A DNA stretch of 64,000 nt from Dechloromonas denitrificans (lineage in GTDB: Bacteria > Pseudomonadota > Gammaproteobacteria > Burkholderiales > Rhodocyclaceae), in NCBI RefSeq assembly GCF_020510685.1, contig NZ_CP075185.1, positions 496,001 through 560,000 on the forward strand. The letters are read 5' to 3'. Both the position numbers and the translations under genes were made by a program. Below, piece by piece: positions 52,987 to 63,800 of this stretch. The notes beneath the pieces are model-generated. The model did not search any database. It saw only the letters and a program-made list of their open reading frames with translations, and had not been told where the DNA came from. Every line of letters begins with the position of its first letter. The stretch's first letter is position 1.

Positions 52987-53947
52987 AGTGGTCGAAACCC
53001 TTGTGTTCGAATTCGACCGCTTTGCCGTCCGGGTCGAAAACCGTGACTTCGCCGCTCGGGCCGGCGGTCATTTCGCCGATGCACCACAGCGGCAATTCGA
53101 GGTCGGCGGCAATCCGGCTGATCGCCTGGCTCTGCGGGCCGGGGGCGGTGAAGCACAGTTCGTAATCGTCGCCGCCGGCCAGTTGGCACTCCAGCGCCAT
53201 GCGGCGGAGATCGGCGTCGTAGCTTTCACCCTTCGGCAGGTGCGGCAACTGGACGAGCTTGACGGCCGCGGCGCAGCCCGAGCGTTCGGCAATGTGGCCG
53301 AGATCGGCGAGCAGACCGTCGGAAACGTCGATCGCCGCACTGGCGATGCCGACTAGCGCCTGACCGAGGGCGACGCGCGGCCGAGGCTTTTCGAGAGCGC
53401 CGATGCACAGGCGCGGCCAGGGTTCGGGCAACTGGATCTTGCCTTGCAACTGGGCGAGGCCGAGGCTGGCCAGCCCGGGCCGACCGGAAACCCAGATCTG
53501 GTCGCCAGCCTTGGCGCCATCGCGGCGCAGCGCTTGGCCCGGCTCGATTTCGCCGAGCGCGGTGACGCAGATATTGAGCGGTCCCCGGGTGGTGTCGCCA
53601 CCCACGACATCGACGCCGTATTCGTCGGCACAGGCGAAGAAGCCTGCGGCAAATTGGCCGATCCACGCTTCATCGGCCGCCGGCAGGGCGCCGGCCAGCG
53701 TCACCCAGCGCGGTGTGGCGCCCATTGCCGCGAGATCGGAGAGATTGACGGCGAGGGCCTTCCAGCCGAGATTTTTGGGGTCGGTATCGGGCAGGAAGTG
53801 CGTCCCGGCGACCAGCATGTCGGTGGTCACCGCCAGTTGCTTGCCCGGCGAGGGCTGGAGCAGCGCGCAGTCGTCGCCGGGGCCGAGGACGGCCGACGGC
53901 GTCGGCCGGGTGAAGTACTGGTCGATCAGCGCGAACTCAGCCGCCAT
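52979..53947 (-). CDS. thiL: Thiamine-monophosphate kinase
   Basis: A 322-residue ThiL that converts thiamine phosphate to the active diphosphate with ATP. AIR-synthase fold motifs are visible: GPGDDCALL, NLSDLAAMGA, VGGDTTRG and the later IDVSDGLLADLGH. The ATG at 53947 (MAAEFALIDQYF) lies four bases from the nusB stop. Part of the ribBX-ribH-nusB-thiL-pgpA operon. Confidence 0.96.
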   Translation of the reverse strand: MAAEFALIDQYFTRPTPSAVLGPGDDCALLQPSPGKQLAVTTDMLVAGTHFLPDTDPKNLGWKALAVNLSDLAAMGATPRWVTLAGALPAADEAWIGQFAAGFFACADEYGVDVVGGDTTRGPLNICVTALGEIEPGQALRRDGAKAGDQIWVSGRPGLASLGLAQLQGKIQLPEPWPRLCIGALEKPRPRVALGQALVGIASAAIDVSDGLLADLGHIAERSGCAAAVKLVQLPHLPKGESYDADLRRMALECQLAGGDDYELCFTAPGPQSQAISRIAADLELPLWCIGEMTAGPSGEVTVFDPDGKAVEFEHKGFDHFG

Positions 53948-53951
53948 CGTT

Positions 53952-54437
53952 TCAGCGGGCTTTCTTGGCGGCGACTTCGTCCGGACGAATGATGGCGGCG
54001 ACCTTGTCGAGCACGCCATTGACGTACTTGTGGCCGTCGGTGCCGCCAAACGACTTGGTCAGTTCGATGGCTTCGTTGATGATCACGCGGTACGGCGTTT
54101 CCGGGTGGTTGCCCAACTCGAAGGCGCCGAGCATCAGGATGCAGGCTTCGACTGGCGACAGCTCGCTGAACGGGCGGTCGATGTGAATGCTGATCTGTTC
54201 GGTCAGTTTGTCTTTCTGGCCGATGACGCCGCGCAGCGTGCCGACGAAGAATTCGCGGTCGGCCTTGGCAAAACCTTCCATTTCCGGCGCGTAGGCTTCA
54301 ATCGCGGCTTCGTCGGCGCCGCCGACGCGCCACTGGTAGAGGCCCTGCAGGATGAATTCGCGCGACCGGCGGCGGGCCGACTTGTGCGGCGCCTTGGGTT
54401 CTTCCGGGTGTTCGCTGTCGCTGAGGAAAGTGGTCAT
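53952..54437 (-). CDS. nusB: Transcription antitermination protein NusB
   Basis: A 161-residue all-helical NusB for rRNA antitermination. [16 protein letters not shown] is the family start, [16 protein letters not shown] and [16 protein letters not shown] the core helices. The ATG at 54437 overlaps the ribH stop by four bases. An N-terminal polar extension of about 20 residues is present. Confidence 0.96.
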   Translation of the reverse strand: MTTFLSDSEHPEEPKAPHKSARRRSREFILQGLYQWRVGGADEAAIEAYAPEMEGFAKADREFFVGTLRGVIGQKDKLTEQISIHIDRPFSELSPVEACILMLGAFELGNHPETPYRVIINEAIELTKSFGGTDGHKYVNGVLDKVAAIIRPDEVAAKKAR

Positions 54438-54907
54438 TGGGCTAGCGCTTTCTGGAGATTGGCCATTTCGACCGCGGCCTGGGCGCAGTCGGCACCCTTC
54501 GGTTGCATGCGGACCTCGGCCTGTTCGTCGGATTCGCAAGTCAGGATGCCGTTGGCGATTGGCACGCCGGTGTCCAGCTGGACGTCCATGATGGCGCGGC
54601 AGGAATCGTTGGAGACGACTTCGAAATGGTAAGTTTCGCCGCGGATCACGGCACCGAGCGCCACCAGGGCATTGAAGCGGCCGGTCTGGGCCATGCTTTG
54701 CAGGACCAGCGGGATTTCCAGGGCGCCCGGCACATTGGCGATGACGATGTCGGCATCGGCCACGCCGAGGCGTTTCAGTTCATTGACGCAGGCCGACAGC
54801 AGGCCTTCGCAGACCGGCAGGTTGAAGCGGCTCATCACGACGCCGACTTTCAGGCCGGCGCCGTTCAGGTTGTTGTCGTATTCAAAGATATTGTCGAAGC
54901 GGGACAT
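54434..54907 (-). CDS. ribH: 6,7-dimethyl-8-ribityllumazine synthase
   Basis: A 157-residue lumazine synthase, the penultimate riboflavin enzyme. Blocks: [29 protein letters not shown] and [16 protein letters not shown] with the catalytic histidine. [10 protein letters not shown] follows. It lies three bases downstream of ribBX and overlaps nusB. Confidence 0.98.
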   Translation of the reverse strand: MSRFDNIFEYDNNLNGAGLKVGVVMSRFNLPVCEGLLSACVNELKRLGVADADIVIANVPGALEIPLVLQSMAQTGRFNALVALGAVIRGETYHFEVVSNDSCRAIMDVQLDTGVPIANGILTCESDEQAEVRMQPKGADCAQAAVEMANLQKALAQ

Positions 54908-54910
54908 GGC

Positions 54911-56020
54911 TCAGAGCTCCGCAGGAGAGGTGACGAAACCGGTGACTTCGAGGCCGAAGCCGGTCATGGAGGGCATCTTGCGCGGGCTGGAGAGCAGGCG
55001 CATCTTGGAAACGCCGACATCGCGCAGGATCTGGGCGCCGATGCCGTAGGTGCGTGGGTCCCACTTGGTCTGGGCGCGCGGCTTTTCACCGGTCAGGCGG
55101 GAGAGCAGGGCTTCGCCGTCTTCCGGCCGGTGCATCAGGACGATGACGCCGTGACCGTGCTTGGCCAGCGCCGCTTGCGCTTCGTCGATCGAGAAGGATT
55201 GGCTCTTGCTGGCCGGGTCGAGGAAGTCGAGGACCGACAGCGGCTCGTGGACGCGGACCAGAGTTTCGCCGCCGGCCGGGATCTGGCCCTTGACCAGCGC
55301 CAGATGGGTGGCGCCGCTGGCTCGGTCGGCATAGGCGTGCAGGGTGAAATCGCCGTGGGCGGTGCTGATGGTCTTGCTGGTGACGCGCTCGACCAGCTTT
55401 TCCGAGGCGGCGCGGTAGTGGATCAGGTCGGCGATGGTGCCGATCTTCAGGCCATGTTCCTTGGCGAATTCAAGCAGTTCCGGCAGGCGGGCCATCGTGC
55501 CGTCGTCGTTCATGATCTCGCAGATCACCGAGGCCGGTTCCAGACCGGCCATGCCGGCCAGGTCGCACCCGGCTTCGGTGTGGCCGGCGCGGACCAGCAC
55601 GCCGCCTTCGCGGGCGGTGATCGGGAAGACGTGGCCGGGCTGGACGATGTCGTCGGCGACGGCGTTGCGGGCGACGGCGACGGCAATGGTGCGCGCCCGG
55701 TCGGCGGCCGAAATGCCGGTAGTGACGCCTTCGGCGGCTTCGATCGAGACGGTGAAGGCGGTGCCGTACTGGGCCTTGTTGTTGCGCGCCATCTGGACCA
55801 GGCCGAGCTTCTTGCAGCGTGCTTCGGTCAGGGTCAGGCAGATCAGGCCGCGGCCGAACTTGGCCATGAAATTGATGGCGTCGGCGGTGATGTGTTCGGC
55901 GGCCATGACGAGGTCGCCTTCGTTTTCGCGGTCTTCTTCATCGACTAGGATGACCATGCGGCCGGCCTTCAGTTCGGTGACGATTTCAGCGGTGCTGGCA
56001 ATGGCGGGATGCGGGGGCAT
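54911..56020 (-). CDS. ribB: 3,4-dihydroxy-2-butanone-4-phosphate synthase with degenerate GTP-cyclohydrolase-II-like domain (RibBX)
   Basis: A 369-residue fusion. Residues 1-205 are a complete RibB domain (DEEDRENEGDLVMAAE, GHVFPI, RAGHTEAGCDL). Residues about 210-369 align in shape with GTP cyclohydrolase II, but the zinc-binding cysteine cluster that should follow VRVH is absent (here VRVHEPLSVLDF). The second domain is therefore unlikely to be catalytic, as in RibBX proteins. It heads the operon. The short upstream spacer shows no FMN riboswitch. Confidence 0.95.
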   Translation of the reverse strand: MPPHPAIASTAEIVTELKAGRMVILVDEEDRENEGDLVMAAEHITADAINFMAKFGRGLICLTLTEARCKKLGLVQMARNNKAQYGTAFTVSIEAAEGVTTGISAADRARTIAVAVARNAVADDIVQPGHVFPITAREGGVLVRAGHTEAGCDLAGMAGLEPASVICEIMNDDGTMARLPELLEFAKEHGLKIGTIADLIHYRAASEKLVERVTSKTISTAHGDFTLHAYADRASGATHLALVKGQIPAGGETLVRVHEPLSVLDFLDPASKSQSFSIDEAQAALAKHGHGVIVLMHRPEDGEALLSRLTGEKPRAQTKWDPRTYGIGAQILRDVGVSKMRLLSSPRKMPSMTGFGLEVTGFVTSPAEL

Positions 56021-56127
56021 GGGGTTCCGGAAACGACTAAAAGGGGGGTGCTATTTTCGCAGAAACAGGCCGACGCCACATGACTTTAACGCACCGCCGC
56101 AGTTCCCGGCCGGCGGCCGCGCCGGGG

Positions 56128-56691
56128 TCACGGCAGATAGGCTTCGACCTGGATGCGCAGGCGGATCTGGTCGCCGATGAACGGGATGCTGTTCTGCAGG
56201 CCGAAATCGGAACGGCGCAGGCTGCCCTGGGCATCGGCGCCGCAGCCGCGCTTGCGGCTGACCAGATTGAGGCCGCATTTGAAGCGGGTGATATCGAGGC
56301 GCAGCGGCTTGATCGTGCCGAGCATGACCAGCATCCCTTCGACGGCAACCGGTTGGTCCTGCTCGAAGACGAAGTGCTGGCCGCGGAACAGGATGTCGGG
56401 GAAATCGTGGACGTTGAACCACGACTCGCCGCGCAGCACGTCGTCACGCAGGGCAAAGCCGGTGTCGAGCGAGGCGGCGTCGATGCGGATGTCGATATTG
56501 CCGCTGCGCGCCTCGAGGTCGAACTGGACGGTGCCCGAGGTGCGGTTGAACTGGCCGCGCTGGGTGGAAAAGCCGAGGTGATCGACCTCGAAGCTGGCAT
56601 AGGTGTGGCTGGGGTCGATGGTGTAGTCGGCCGCCAGCGTCGGTAGCGCCAGACTGGCGAGCAGGATGGGAAGAAGGGCTTTGAAGGGCAT
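56128..56691 (-). CDS. YceI-family periplasmic protein
   Basis: A 187-residue exported protein with a signal peptide (1-20, cleavage after TLAA). The YceI lipocalin-like beta-barrel starts ADYTIDPSHTYASFEVDHLGFS and contains ESWFNVHDFPDILF. The family binds isoprenoid or lipid-like ligands; the function is not known here. It is divergent from the aminopropyltransferase-like gene. Confidence 0.93.
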   Translation of the reverse strand: MPFKALLPILLASLALPTLAADYTIDPSHTYASFEVDHLGFSTQRGQFNRTSGTVQFDLEARSGNIDIRIDAASLDTGFALRDDVLRGESWFNVHDFPDILFRGQHFVFEQDQPVAVEGMLVMLGTIKPLRLDITRFKCGLNLVSRKRGCGADAQGSLRRSDFGLQNSIPFIGDQIRLRIQVEAYLP

Positions 56692-56817
56692 GGTCGACGC
56701 TCGAAAAAGGACAAAGCCACGCGCTGTCCACGCTCTTACTGACCGCGCCCGGCGCCCGGCGTTCCCGAATGCAGGCAAAATGGCGAACATTCCGCCCGCC
56801 GCTCATCGTTCCCCGCC

Positions 56818-58341
56818 ATGCGTCACGCCCTGCTCTTCTCCGTTTTCGTCATCGCCTCCTGCGGTCTGGCCTATGAACTGATCGCCGGCGCGCTGTCGTC
56901 CTATCTGCTCGGCGATTCGGTGACGCAGTTTTCGACGGTGATCGGCACCTACCTGTTCGCCATGGGCGCCGGCTCGTGGCTGTCGAAATACATTACCCGC
57001 GACCTGATTGGCCGCTTCATCCAGATCGAGCTGATGGTCGGCCTGCTCGGCGGCTTTTCGGCGATTGCGCTGTTCCTGGTGTTCACCTGGCTGGGCGGGC
57101 CGTTCAAGCTGATCCTCTATCTCGTGGTGTTCGGTGTTGGCGTGCTGGTCGGTCTGGAAATCCCGCTGGTCATGCGCATCCTGAAGCGCGAGCTGGCCTT
57201 CAAGGATTTGGTGTCGCAAGTGCTGACTTTCGATTACCTCGGGGCGCTGGCGGTTTCCATCCTGTTTCCGTTGGTCCTCGCGCCGCAGCTCGGCATGGTC
57301 CGTACCGGCTTGCTGTTCGGTTTGCTCAACGTCGCCGTGGCGCTTTGGGCGCTGCAGCTCTTTCGCGATCAACTGCCGGCCCGGCGCTGGCTGGCGGTCC
57401 AGAGCTGGGCCGTGTTTGCCACGCTGGTCGGCGGTTTTGCCGGGGCCGGGCAGCTGACGACGCTGGCCGAGGCGCATGTTTACGCCGACGAGATCGTGCA
57501 CGCCGAAACGACGCCTTACCAGCGCATTGTGGTCACCCGCTGGCGCGACGACTTGCGGCTGTTCCTCAACAACAACCTGCAGTTCTCGTCGCACGACGAA
57601 TATCGCTATCACGAAGCGCTGGTCCATCCCGGGCTGGCCAGCCTGCCCGGGGCGCGGCGGGTGCTGGTGCTGGGCGGCGGCGACGGGCTGGCGGTGCGCG
57701 AAATCCTCAAGTACCCGAACGTCGCGTCGGTGACGCTGGTCGATCTCGATCCGGCGATGACCTCACTGTTCTCGACGGCGCCGGCTTTGGTCGCGCTGAA
57801 TGGCGGGGCGCTCAAGTCGGAACGGGTGACGGTGGTCAATGCCGACGCGCTGCAGTGGCTGGAGGAGAGCCGCGAATATTTCGACTTCATCGTCGTCGAT
57901 TTTCCCGACCCGGCCAATTTCGCCCTCGGCAAGCTCTACACTTCGGCCTTCTACCGGCTGCTGGAAAAGCGGTTATCGGCCCGCGGCCTGATCGTCGTCC
58001 AATCGACCTCGCCGCTCTATGCCCGGCAATCCTTCTGGTGCGTGGTGACGACGCTCGAGGACGTCGGCTTGCAGACGGCGCCGTATCACGCGCTGGTGCC
58101 GTCCTTTGGGGAATGGGGCTTCATCATCGCCGGCCGCCAGCCGTTCTCGCTTGCCGCCCCGGACGACTTTCGGCGCGCTCTGCCGGGCGGCGGAAAAACC
58201 CGCTTCCTGACGGCGGAAACGCTGCCCGACCTGTTCCGCTTTCCGGCCGACATGGGGCGCGTACCGGCCGAGGTCAACCGCTTGAACAATCAGGTGCTTG
58301 TGCGCTACTTCGAAGCCGAGTGGCGCAAGGTCATTCGCTGA
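56818..58341 (+). CDS. Membrane-bound spermidine/spermine-synthase-like protein
   Basis: A 507-residue protein with about seven helices in residues 1-210 and a cytoplasmic aminopropyltransferase domain after that. Family motifs: [13 protein letters not shown] (284-297) for the nucleotide ligand, a VTLVDLD acidic strand, and VDFPDPANF for the catalytic Asp. [14 protein letters not shown] follows. In many bacteria this family accompanies DUF350 genes, and one is found about 40 kb away here (12525). Polyamine product is unverified. Its end overlaps the convergent c-di-GMP gene by 11 bases. Confidence 0.88.
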   Translation: MRHALLFSVFVIASCGLAYELIAGALSSYLLGDSVTQFSTVIGTYLFAMGAGSWLSKYITRDLIGRFIQIELMVGLLGGFSAIALFLVFTWLGGPFKLILYLVVFGVGVLVGLEIPLVMRILKRELAFKDLVSQVLTFDYLGALAVSILFPLVLAPQLGMVRTGLLFGLLNVAVALWALQLFRDQLPARRWLAVQSWAVFATLVGGFAGAGQLTTLAEAHVYADEIVHAETTPYQRIVVTRWRDDLRLFLNNNLQFSSHDEYRYHEALVHPGLASLPGARRVLVLGGGDGLAVREILKYPNVASVTLVDLDPAMTSLFSTAPALVALNGGALKSERVTVVNADALQWLEESREYFDFIVVDFPDPANFALGKLYTSAFYRLLEKRLSARGLIVVQSTSPLYARQSFWCVVTTLEDVGLQTAPYHALVPSFGEWGFIIAGRQPFSLAAPDDFRRALPGGGKTRFLTAETLPDLFRFPADMGRVPAEVNRLNNQVLVRYFEAEWRKVIR

Positions 58342-60085
58342 TGGCGGGCTGCGCCTGGATGTAGGCGACGATCTCGGCGAAAGGCAGGGCCTTGCTGTAC
58401 AGGAAGCCTTGCAGGCAGTCGCAGCCGAGGCGGATCAGGAAATCCCGCTGGGCCTCGGTTTCGACGCCTTCGGCAACCAGCTCCATGTCCAGGTTGTGGC
58501 CCAGCGCGATGATCGCGGCGCAGATGGCGGCATCGCTGGCGTCGGTCTCGATGTCGCTGACGAAGGAGCGGTCAAGTTTCAGGCGCTTGATCGGCAGGTG
58601 CTTCAGATAGGCCAGTGAGGAGTAGCCGGTGCCGAAATCGTCGATGGCGAGCTTGATGCCCATCGCGTCGAGCTGGTCGAGGATGGACAGCGTCACTTCC
58701 GGATTCTGCATCGCCGTGCTTTCGGTGACTTCCAGCTCGATGTCGGCGGGGGCCAGGTCGTAACAGGTGAGGGCGCCGCGCACCAGCAACAGCAGGTTCT
58801 CGTGGCGCAATTGCTGGGCCGAGATGTTGATGGCCACTCGCACGTCTTCGATGCCGAGCGTTTTCATCTGGCGGATCTGGCGACAGGTTTCCCAGATCAC
58901 CCAGTCGCCGAGCGGCTGAATCAGGCCGGTGTCTTCGGCAATGGCGATGAAGCGCATCGGCGAAACCGTGCCGAAGATCGGATTGGTCCACCGCAGCAGA
59001 GCTTCAAGGCCGCTCACCCGGCCGCTCGTCGCATCGATCTGCGGCTGGAAATGCACGGCAAACTCGCAGTTGTCCGGCGAGATCGATGAGATCGCCTGGC
59101 GCAGCGCATTTTCCATCTGCAGCCGTTGGCCGGCCGCTTCGTTCATCCGGGCGGTGTAGAACTGGTGGTTGTTGCGGCCGGCATTCTTGGCGTGATACAT
59201 CGCCGCGTCGGCGTTGCGCAGCAAGGTGTTGGCATCCTGGCCGTCGCCCGGGAACAGGCTGATGCCGATGCTCGGCGTGGCGTACAGCACATGGTCGGCA
59301 ATCTGGTAATACTCGGCCAGTCCGCTCTGGACCTTGCCGGCAACGCGGGCCGCAGTCAGCGGACCGTCGATTTCCGGCAGGACCACGACGAATTCGTCGC
59401 CGCCCAGCCGGGCCACCAGGTCGCTGGCCCGGACACAGCCGCGCAGGCGCTTCGCCACTTCCTGCAGCAGTTCGTCGCCGATGTGATGGCCCAGCGTGTC
59501 GTTGATGTTCTTGAAATTGTCGAGATCGATCAGCATCAAGGCCAGCTGCCGGGCCTCGCGCTTGCCGACGCGCAGGGCATGGGTGAGCTGCGCGTCGAGC
59601 GCCAGGCGGTTGGGCAGGTGGGTCAGCGGGTCGTGGTAGGCCAGCTGGGCCAGGCGGTCGGCCGTTTCTTTGTTGGCGCTGATGTCGGTGAAGTTGGCGA
59701 CATGGTTTTCGATCTTGCCGGCAGTGTCGCGGATCAGCGAAATGGACAGCCATTTCGGGTAGGTCGTGCCGTCCTTGCGCTTGTCCCAGATTTCACCTTC
59801 CCAGTGGTCATGCTGGTTCAGGGCGTGCCACATCCGGGCGTAAAAATCGGGGCCGACGTTCCCGGAGGCGAGGAGGCGCGGATTTTTGCCGGCCACGTCG
59901 TCAAGCGAGTAGCCGGTCAGCTGGGTGAACGCGGCATTGACCGCGACGATCCGGTTGTCGCGGTCGGTAATCAGCACGGCTTCGCGGTTCTGCTCGAAAG
60001 CACGGAGCAGCACCGCCCGGGACAGCTGCGCGCTGCCGGCCGGGGAATCCGGCGAAACCTCGGTGTCCACCCCGGTTTCGCTCAT
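58331..60085 (-). CDS. PAS-GGDEF-EAL cyclic-di-GMP protein
   Basis: A 584-residue cytoplasmic protein. PAS/PAC lies in about 25-145, the GGDEF domain in 145-315 with an intact GGDEF ([10 protein letters not shown]), and EAL in 330-575 with [18 protein letters not shown] and VAEGVE. Both catalytic motifs look intact, so bifunctional synthesis and breakdown of c-di-GMP is possible; the dominant activity cannot be told. No membrane segments or signal peptide. Confidence 0.95.
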   Translation of the reverse strand: MSETGVDTEVSPDSPAGSAQLSRAVLLRAFEQNREAVLITDRDNRIVAVNAAFTQLTGYSLDDVAGKNPRLLASGNVGPDFYARMWHALNQHDHWEGEIWDKRKDGTTYPKWLSISLIRDTAGKIENHVANFTDISANKETADRLAQLAYHDPLTHLPNRLALDAQLTHALRVGKREARQLALMLIDLDNFKNINDTLGHHIGDELLQEVAKRLRGCVRASDLVARLGGDEFVVVLPEIDGPLTAARVAGKVQSGLAEYYQIADHVLYATPSIGISLFPGDGQDANTLLRNADAAMYHAKNAGRNNHQFYTARMNEAAGQRLQMENALRQAISSISPDNCEFAVHFQPQIDATSGRVSGLEALLRWTNPIFGTVSPMRFIAIAEDTGLIQPLGDWVIWETCRQIRQMKTLGIEDVRVAINISAQQLRHENLLLLVRGALTCYDLAPADIELEVTESTAMQNPEVTLSILDQLDAMGIKLAIDDFGTGYSSLAYLKHLPIKRLKLDRSFVSDIETDASDAAICAAIIALGHNLDMELVAEGVETEAQRDFLIRLGCDCLQGFLYSKALPFAEIVAYIQAQPAISE

Positions 60086-60128
60086 TCAGGCGGGTTGTTC
60101 AAACACGGATGCTCGCCGCGCCGCGTGC

Positions 60129-61220
60129 TTAGACGTTGAACAGGAAGTTGAGGACGTCGCCGTCCTTGACGACGTATTCCTTGCCTTCGGCGCGCATCTT
60201 GCCCGCTTCCTTGGCGCCGGCTTCGCCCTTGTAGGCGATGAAGTCGTCGAAGGCGATGGTCTGGGCGCGGATGAAGCCGCGTTCGAAATCGGTGTGGATG
60301 ACCCCGGCCGCCTGCGGCGCGGTGTCGCCCTGGTGAATGGTCCAGGCGCGCACTTCCTTGACGCCAGCAGTGAAATAGGTGGCCAGGCCGAGCAGCTTGT
60401 AGCCGGCGTGGATCAGCCGGTCGAGGCCGGGTTCTTCGAGGCCGAGGTCGGCCAGGAACATCTGCTTTTCTTCCTCGTCGAGATCGGCGATCTCGGCTTC
60501 GATGGCGGCACAGACCGAGACGACTTCGGCCTTTTCGGCGGCGGCATGGGCGCGCACGGCGTCGAGCAGCGGGTTGTTCTCGAAACCGTTCTCGGCGACG
60601 TTGGCGACGTAGAGCACCGGCTTGGCGGTGATCAGGCAGAAGGGCTTCAACAGCGCCAGTTCTTCCTTGGAGAAGTCGAGGGCGCGGACGGCCTTGGCCT
60701 GGTCGAGCTGGGCAAAGCATTTTTCCAGCACGGCGACCAGGATCTTGGCTTCCTTGTCGCCCGAACTGGCCGGGCGGCGGTAGCGGTTGAGCGCCTTTTC
60801 GACGGTGGCCATGTCGGCCAGCGCCAGTTCGGTATCGATCACTTCGATATCGCGGATCGGATCGACGCCGCCGGAAACGTGGATCACGTTGTCGTCGGCA
60901 AAGCAGCGCACGACATGCACGACGGCATCGGTTTCGCGGATGTTGGCGAGGAACTGGTTGCCCAGGCCTTCACCCTTGGAAGCACCGGCCACCAGGCCGG
61001 CGATGTCGACGAACTCGACGATCGCGTACTGCATGCGCTGCGGCTTGACGATCTCGGCCAGCTGGGCCATCCGCTTGTCCGGCACTTCGACGATGCCGAC
61101 GTTCGGCTCGATGGTGCAGAAGGGGTAGTTTTCCGCCGCGATGCCTGATTTGGTCAAGGCGTTGAAGAGGGTGGATTTGCCGACGTTGGGCAGGCCGACG
61201 ATGCCGCATTTGAGAGACAT
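60129..61220 (-). CDS. ychF: YchF/OLA1-family ribosome-binding ATPase
   Basis: A 363-residue Obg-related P-loop protein. G1 is [15 protein letters not shown]3 DIAGLV, with the altered G4 typical of YchF (binds ATP rather than GTP). The C-terminal TGS domain ends with [12 protein letters not shown]. It binds ribosomes and responds to oxidative stress. It sits 11 bases after pth, the usual order. Confidence 0.98.
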   Translation of the reverse strand: MSLKCGIVGLPNVGKSTLFNALTKSGIAAENYPFCTIEPNVGIVEVPDKRMAQLAEIVKPQRMQYAIVEFVDIAGLVAGASKGEGLGNQFLANIRETDAVVHVVRCFADDNVIHVSGGVDPIRDIEVIDTELALADMATVEKALNRYRRPASSGDKEAKILVAVLEKCFAQLDQAKAVRALDFSKEELALLKPFCLITAKPVLYVANVAENGFENNPLLDAVRAHAAAEKAEVVSVCAAIEAEIADLDEEEKQMFLADLGLEEPGLDRLIHAGYKLLGLATYFTAGVKEVRAWTIHQGDTAPQAAGVIHTDFERGFIRAQTIAFDDFIAYKGEAGAKEAGKMRAEGKEYVVKDGDVLNFLFNV

Positions 61221-61231
61221 GGATTTTTTCC

Positions 61232-61810
61232 TTAGACGGCTTTGCCGTGCAACTGTTGTTGAGCGCCGGCGAAGTCTCCGGCGGCGATTTTGGGCCAGGC
61301 CAGCAGGCTGCGGGCGAGGGCGTGTTCGATATCCGGCAGTTCGTCCTGGCGCGGCTGATGCAGCACGAAATCGACCACCTGCTGCACCAGACCGAGCGTG
61401 CGCGGATGGCCGATGCCGAGGCGCAGGCGCCAGAAATCGGGGGTGCCGAGTTTGGCCTGAATATCCTTCAGGCCGTTGTGACCGCCGTTGCCACCGCCCT
61501 GCTTGAGGCGGATGCCGCCGGGTGGCAGGTCGAGTTCGTCATGGATGACGAGAATCTCGGCGGCCGGAATCTTGTAGAAATTGGCCAGTGCCGCGACGGC
61601 CTGGCCGGAGCGGTTCATGAAGGTGGTCGGCTGCAATAGCCAGAGCTCGTCAGCGCGGGCTGCCTTGCCGAAGAACTTGGCTTGCGGGACGAGCGAAACC
61701 TTCAGCTTGTCGGCCAACTGGTCGACAAACCAGAACCCGGCGTTGTGTCGGGTCGCTGCGTATTCCGGGCCCGGGTTGCCGAGGCCGACGATCAGGCGAG
61801 GAGGGTTCAT
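61232..61810 (-). CDS. pth: Peptidyl-tRNA hydrolase
   Basis: A 192-residue Pth that frees peptides from stalled peptidyl-tRNAs. [23 protein letters not shown] contains the catalytic His/Asp region (only its key parts quoted: GLGNPG, RHNAG). HDELDLPPG and [10 protein letters not shown] follow. It lies between rplY and ychF. Confidence 0.97.
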   Translation of the reverse strand: MNPPRLIVGLGNPGPEYAATRHNAGFWFVDQLADKLKVSLVPQAKFFGKAARADELWLLQPTTFMNRSGQAVAALANFYKIPAAEILVIHDELDLPPGGIRLKQGGGNGGHNGLKDIQAKLGTPDFWRLRLGIGHPRTLGLVQQVVDFVLHQPRQDELPDIEHALARSLLAWPKIAAGDFAGAQQQLHGKAV

Positions 61811-61879
61811 GGTAATAAGTGCGAAAAGGCCGCCGGCGGCAAAATGCCAGCGGCGGCCAGTGCAGCGGAGGGGCCGAAA

Positions 61880-62485
61880 TTACTCGGCGGCAGCTTCGCC
61901 TTCAGCGGCTTCGGCAGAACCACCCTTGCCGACGATACCGACGACAACGGAGTCATCGGTGGTGTGCTGGACGAGCTTGACGCCCTTCGGCAGCTTCAGC
62001 TGGGACAGGTGAATGGTGTCGCCGATCTTCAGTGCGCTGAGGTCGACTTCGATGAACTCGGGCAGATCCTTGGCCAGGCAGCTGATGTCGATTTCGGTCA
62101 TGACGTGGTTGACCAGGCCGCCGGTGAGCTTGATGCCCGGGGCGACTTCTTCGTTCACGAAGTGCAGCGGCACCTTGATGTGCAGTTCGTGGGTAGCGTC
62201 AACACGCAGGAAGTCAACGTGCAGAACCAGCGGGCGGTAGGCGTGCATCTGGTAGTCACGCAGCAGAACCGGTTCCTTCTTGCCGTCAACGACGAGGTTC
62301 ACGATGCTGGAGTGGAAGGCTTCCTTCTTCAGCTTCAACAGCAGGTCGTTGTGCGGTACTTCGATGGCTTGCGGGGCAGCTTCGCCACCGTAAACGATGC
62401 CCGGCACCATGGCAGCACGGCGCAGGCGGCGGCTCGCACCCGTTCCCTGCAGCGTACGCGCTTGCGCGATCAGTTCAAAAGTCAT
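61880..62485 (-). CDS. rplY: 50S ribosomal protein L25/general stress protein Ctc
   Basis: A 201-residue long-form L25 (TL5/Ctc) that binds 5S rRNA. The N-terminal barrel contains [20 protein letters not shown]; the C-terminal domain (about 95-190) has the [26 protein letters not shown] block. The acidic tail is rich in Ala and Glu. It follows prs, separated by a repeat-bearing spacer. Confidence 0.97.
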   Translation of the reverse strand: MTFELIAQARTLQGTGASRRLRRAAMVPGIVYGGEAAPQAIEVPHNDLLLKLKKEAFHSSIVNLVVDGKKEPVLLRDYQMHAYRPLVLHVDFLRVDATHELHIKVPLHFVNEEVAPGIKLTGGLVNHVMTEIDISCLAKDLPEFIEVDLSALKIGDTIHLSQLKLPKGVKLVQHTTDDSVVVGIVGKGGSAEAAEGEAAAE

Positions 62486-62543
62486 TGTGATACTCCAGTA
62501 AGTTTCCCGAACCGCGACCAGATCGGGAAGGGTTTAAAAACAG

Positions 62544-62613
62544 TTATTAGTCGGTAGTTGTTAGTCATCAGCGAATTCTTGCTAGCGACTAACGACTCGG
62601 TGCTAGCGACTAA
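62544..62613. repeat. Short repeat cluster overlapping the prs stop codon
   Basis: TTATTAGTCGGTAGTT (62544-62559) matches, with two differences, the inverted copy at 3921-3936. A direct repeat TGCTAGCGACTAA occurs at 62580-62592 and 62601-62613. The last copy contains the prs stop codon. Confidence 0.65.
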
Positions 62614-63560
62614 TCGATAAACAGTGATGAAACCGAGTCGTCGTTGCTGATCCGGCGAATGGTTTCGGCCATGATTTCAGCAACCGAAAGCTGGCGGATG
62701 CGCGGTGAGGCGGCAGCATCGTCACGCAGCGGGATGGTGTCGGTGACGACCAGGGCATCGAGGTCGGAGCTGTTGACCCGCTCGATGGCCGGGCCGGACA
62801 GGACCGGATGCGTACAGTAGGCAACGACCTGCTTGGCGCCGCGCGCCTTCAGTGCGGAAGCTGCCTTGCACAGCGTGCCGGCGGTATCGACCATGTCGTC
62901 CATGATGATGCAGGTGCGGCCGTCGACTTCGCCGATGATGTTCATTACTTCGGAAACGTTGGCCTTCGGCCGGCGCTTGTCGATGATCGCCAGATCGCAT
63001 TCGAGGCGCTTGGCCAGCGAACGGGCGCGGACGACGCCGCCATGGTCGGGCGAAACGACCAGCGGGTTTTCGTAATTCTGCTTGCGGATATCGTCGAGCA
63101 GGATCGGCAGGGCGTAGATGTTGTCGACCGGAATGTCGAAGAAGCCCTGGATCTGTTCGGCGTGGAGGTCCATGGTCAGGACGCGGTCGACGCCGGAAGC
63201 GACCAGCATATTAGCGACCAGCTTGGCGGCGATCGGCACGCGCGACGAACGCGAGCGGCGATCCTGGCGGGCATAACCGAAGTACGGGATGGCGGCGGTG
63301 ATGCGGCCGGCCGAGGCGCGCTTCAGCGCATCGACCATGACCAGCAGTTCCATCAGGTTGTCGTTGGTCGGCGCACAGGTGGATTGCAGCACGAAGATGT
63401 CACGACCGCGGACGTGTTCCTGCAGTTCGACACTGACTTCGCCATCCGAGAAACGACCAACGTTGGCGCGCCCAAGATCAACATTGAGTTCGGCTGCGAC
63501 ATTGACCGCCAGTTTCGGATTGGCATTGCCGGTAAAGACCATCAGGCTGTTATAGGCCAT
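62610..63560 (-). CDS. prs: Ribose-phosphate pyrophosphokinase
   Basis: A 316-residue PRPP synthetase. Blocks: [29 protein letters not shown], the PRPP loop [12 protein letters not shown] and [13 protein letters not shown]. The ATG at 63560 ([12 protein letters not shown]) follows an AAGGTGAG site and gives the normal length. Its last codon and stop lie inside a short repeat. Confidence 0.98.
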   Translation of the reverse strand: MAYNSLMVFTGNANPKLAVNVAAELNVDLGRANVGRFSDGEVSVELQEHVRGRDIFVLQSTCAPTNDNLMELLVMVDALKRASAGRITAAIPYFGYARQDRRSRSSRVPIAAKLVANMLVASGVDRVLTMDLHAEQIQGFFDIPVDNIYALPILLDDIRKQNYENPLVVSPDHGGVVRARSLAKRLECDLAIIDKRRPKANVSEVMNIIGEVDGRTCIIMDDMVDTAGTLCKAASALKARGAKQVVAYCTHPVLSGPAIERVNSSDLDALVVTDTIPLRDDAAASPRIRQLSVAEIMAETIRRISNDDSVSSLFID

Positions 63561-63618
63561 TCTCACCTTGCTCCTGCACTCCATGTTGGACGCACATTTC
63601 GCCCGCCACAATGAAAAT

Positions 63619-63641
63619 CGGGCAGGCTTGTGACCTGCCCG
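63619..63641 (-). terminator. Hairpin between tRNA-Gln and prs
   Basis: An 8-bp stem CGGGCAGG/CCTGCCCG with a seven-base loop, followed on the minus strand by ATTTTCATT. It may attenuate or process the tRNA-prs transcript. Confidence 0.65.
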
Positions 63642-63649
63642 AAGGAAAC

Positions 63650-63726
63650 TGGCTGGGGAAGAAGGATTCGAACCTTCGAATGCCGGAATCAAAATCCGGT
63701 GCCTTGACCAACTTGGCGACTCCCCA
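63650..63726 (-). tRNA. tRNA-Gln (anticodon TTG)
   Basis: On the minus strand: acceptor TGGGGAG pairs with TTCCCCA, anticodon stem CCGGA/TCCGG encloses loop TTTTGAT (anticodon TTG). T-loop TTCGAAT and an encoded CCA end. Its position between ispE and prs is conserved in Betaproteobacteria. Confidence 0.97.
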
Positions 63727-63800
63727 GCGGGTCGTTCACACGGGTTCACGTTAGAACGAGGCGCGGATATTACACAAGCAGTTTGCCGCCGTCTACTCTT

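Noticed and set aside
56021..56127. FMN riboswitch before ribBX
   Set aside because: The spacer is only 107 bp and none of the conserved FMN-aptamer blocks is present.
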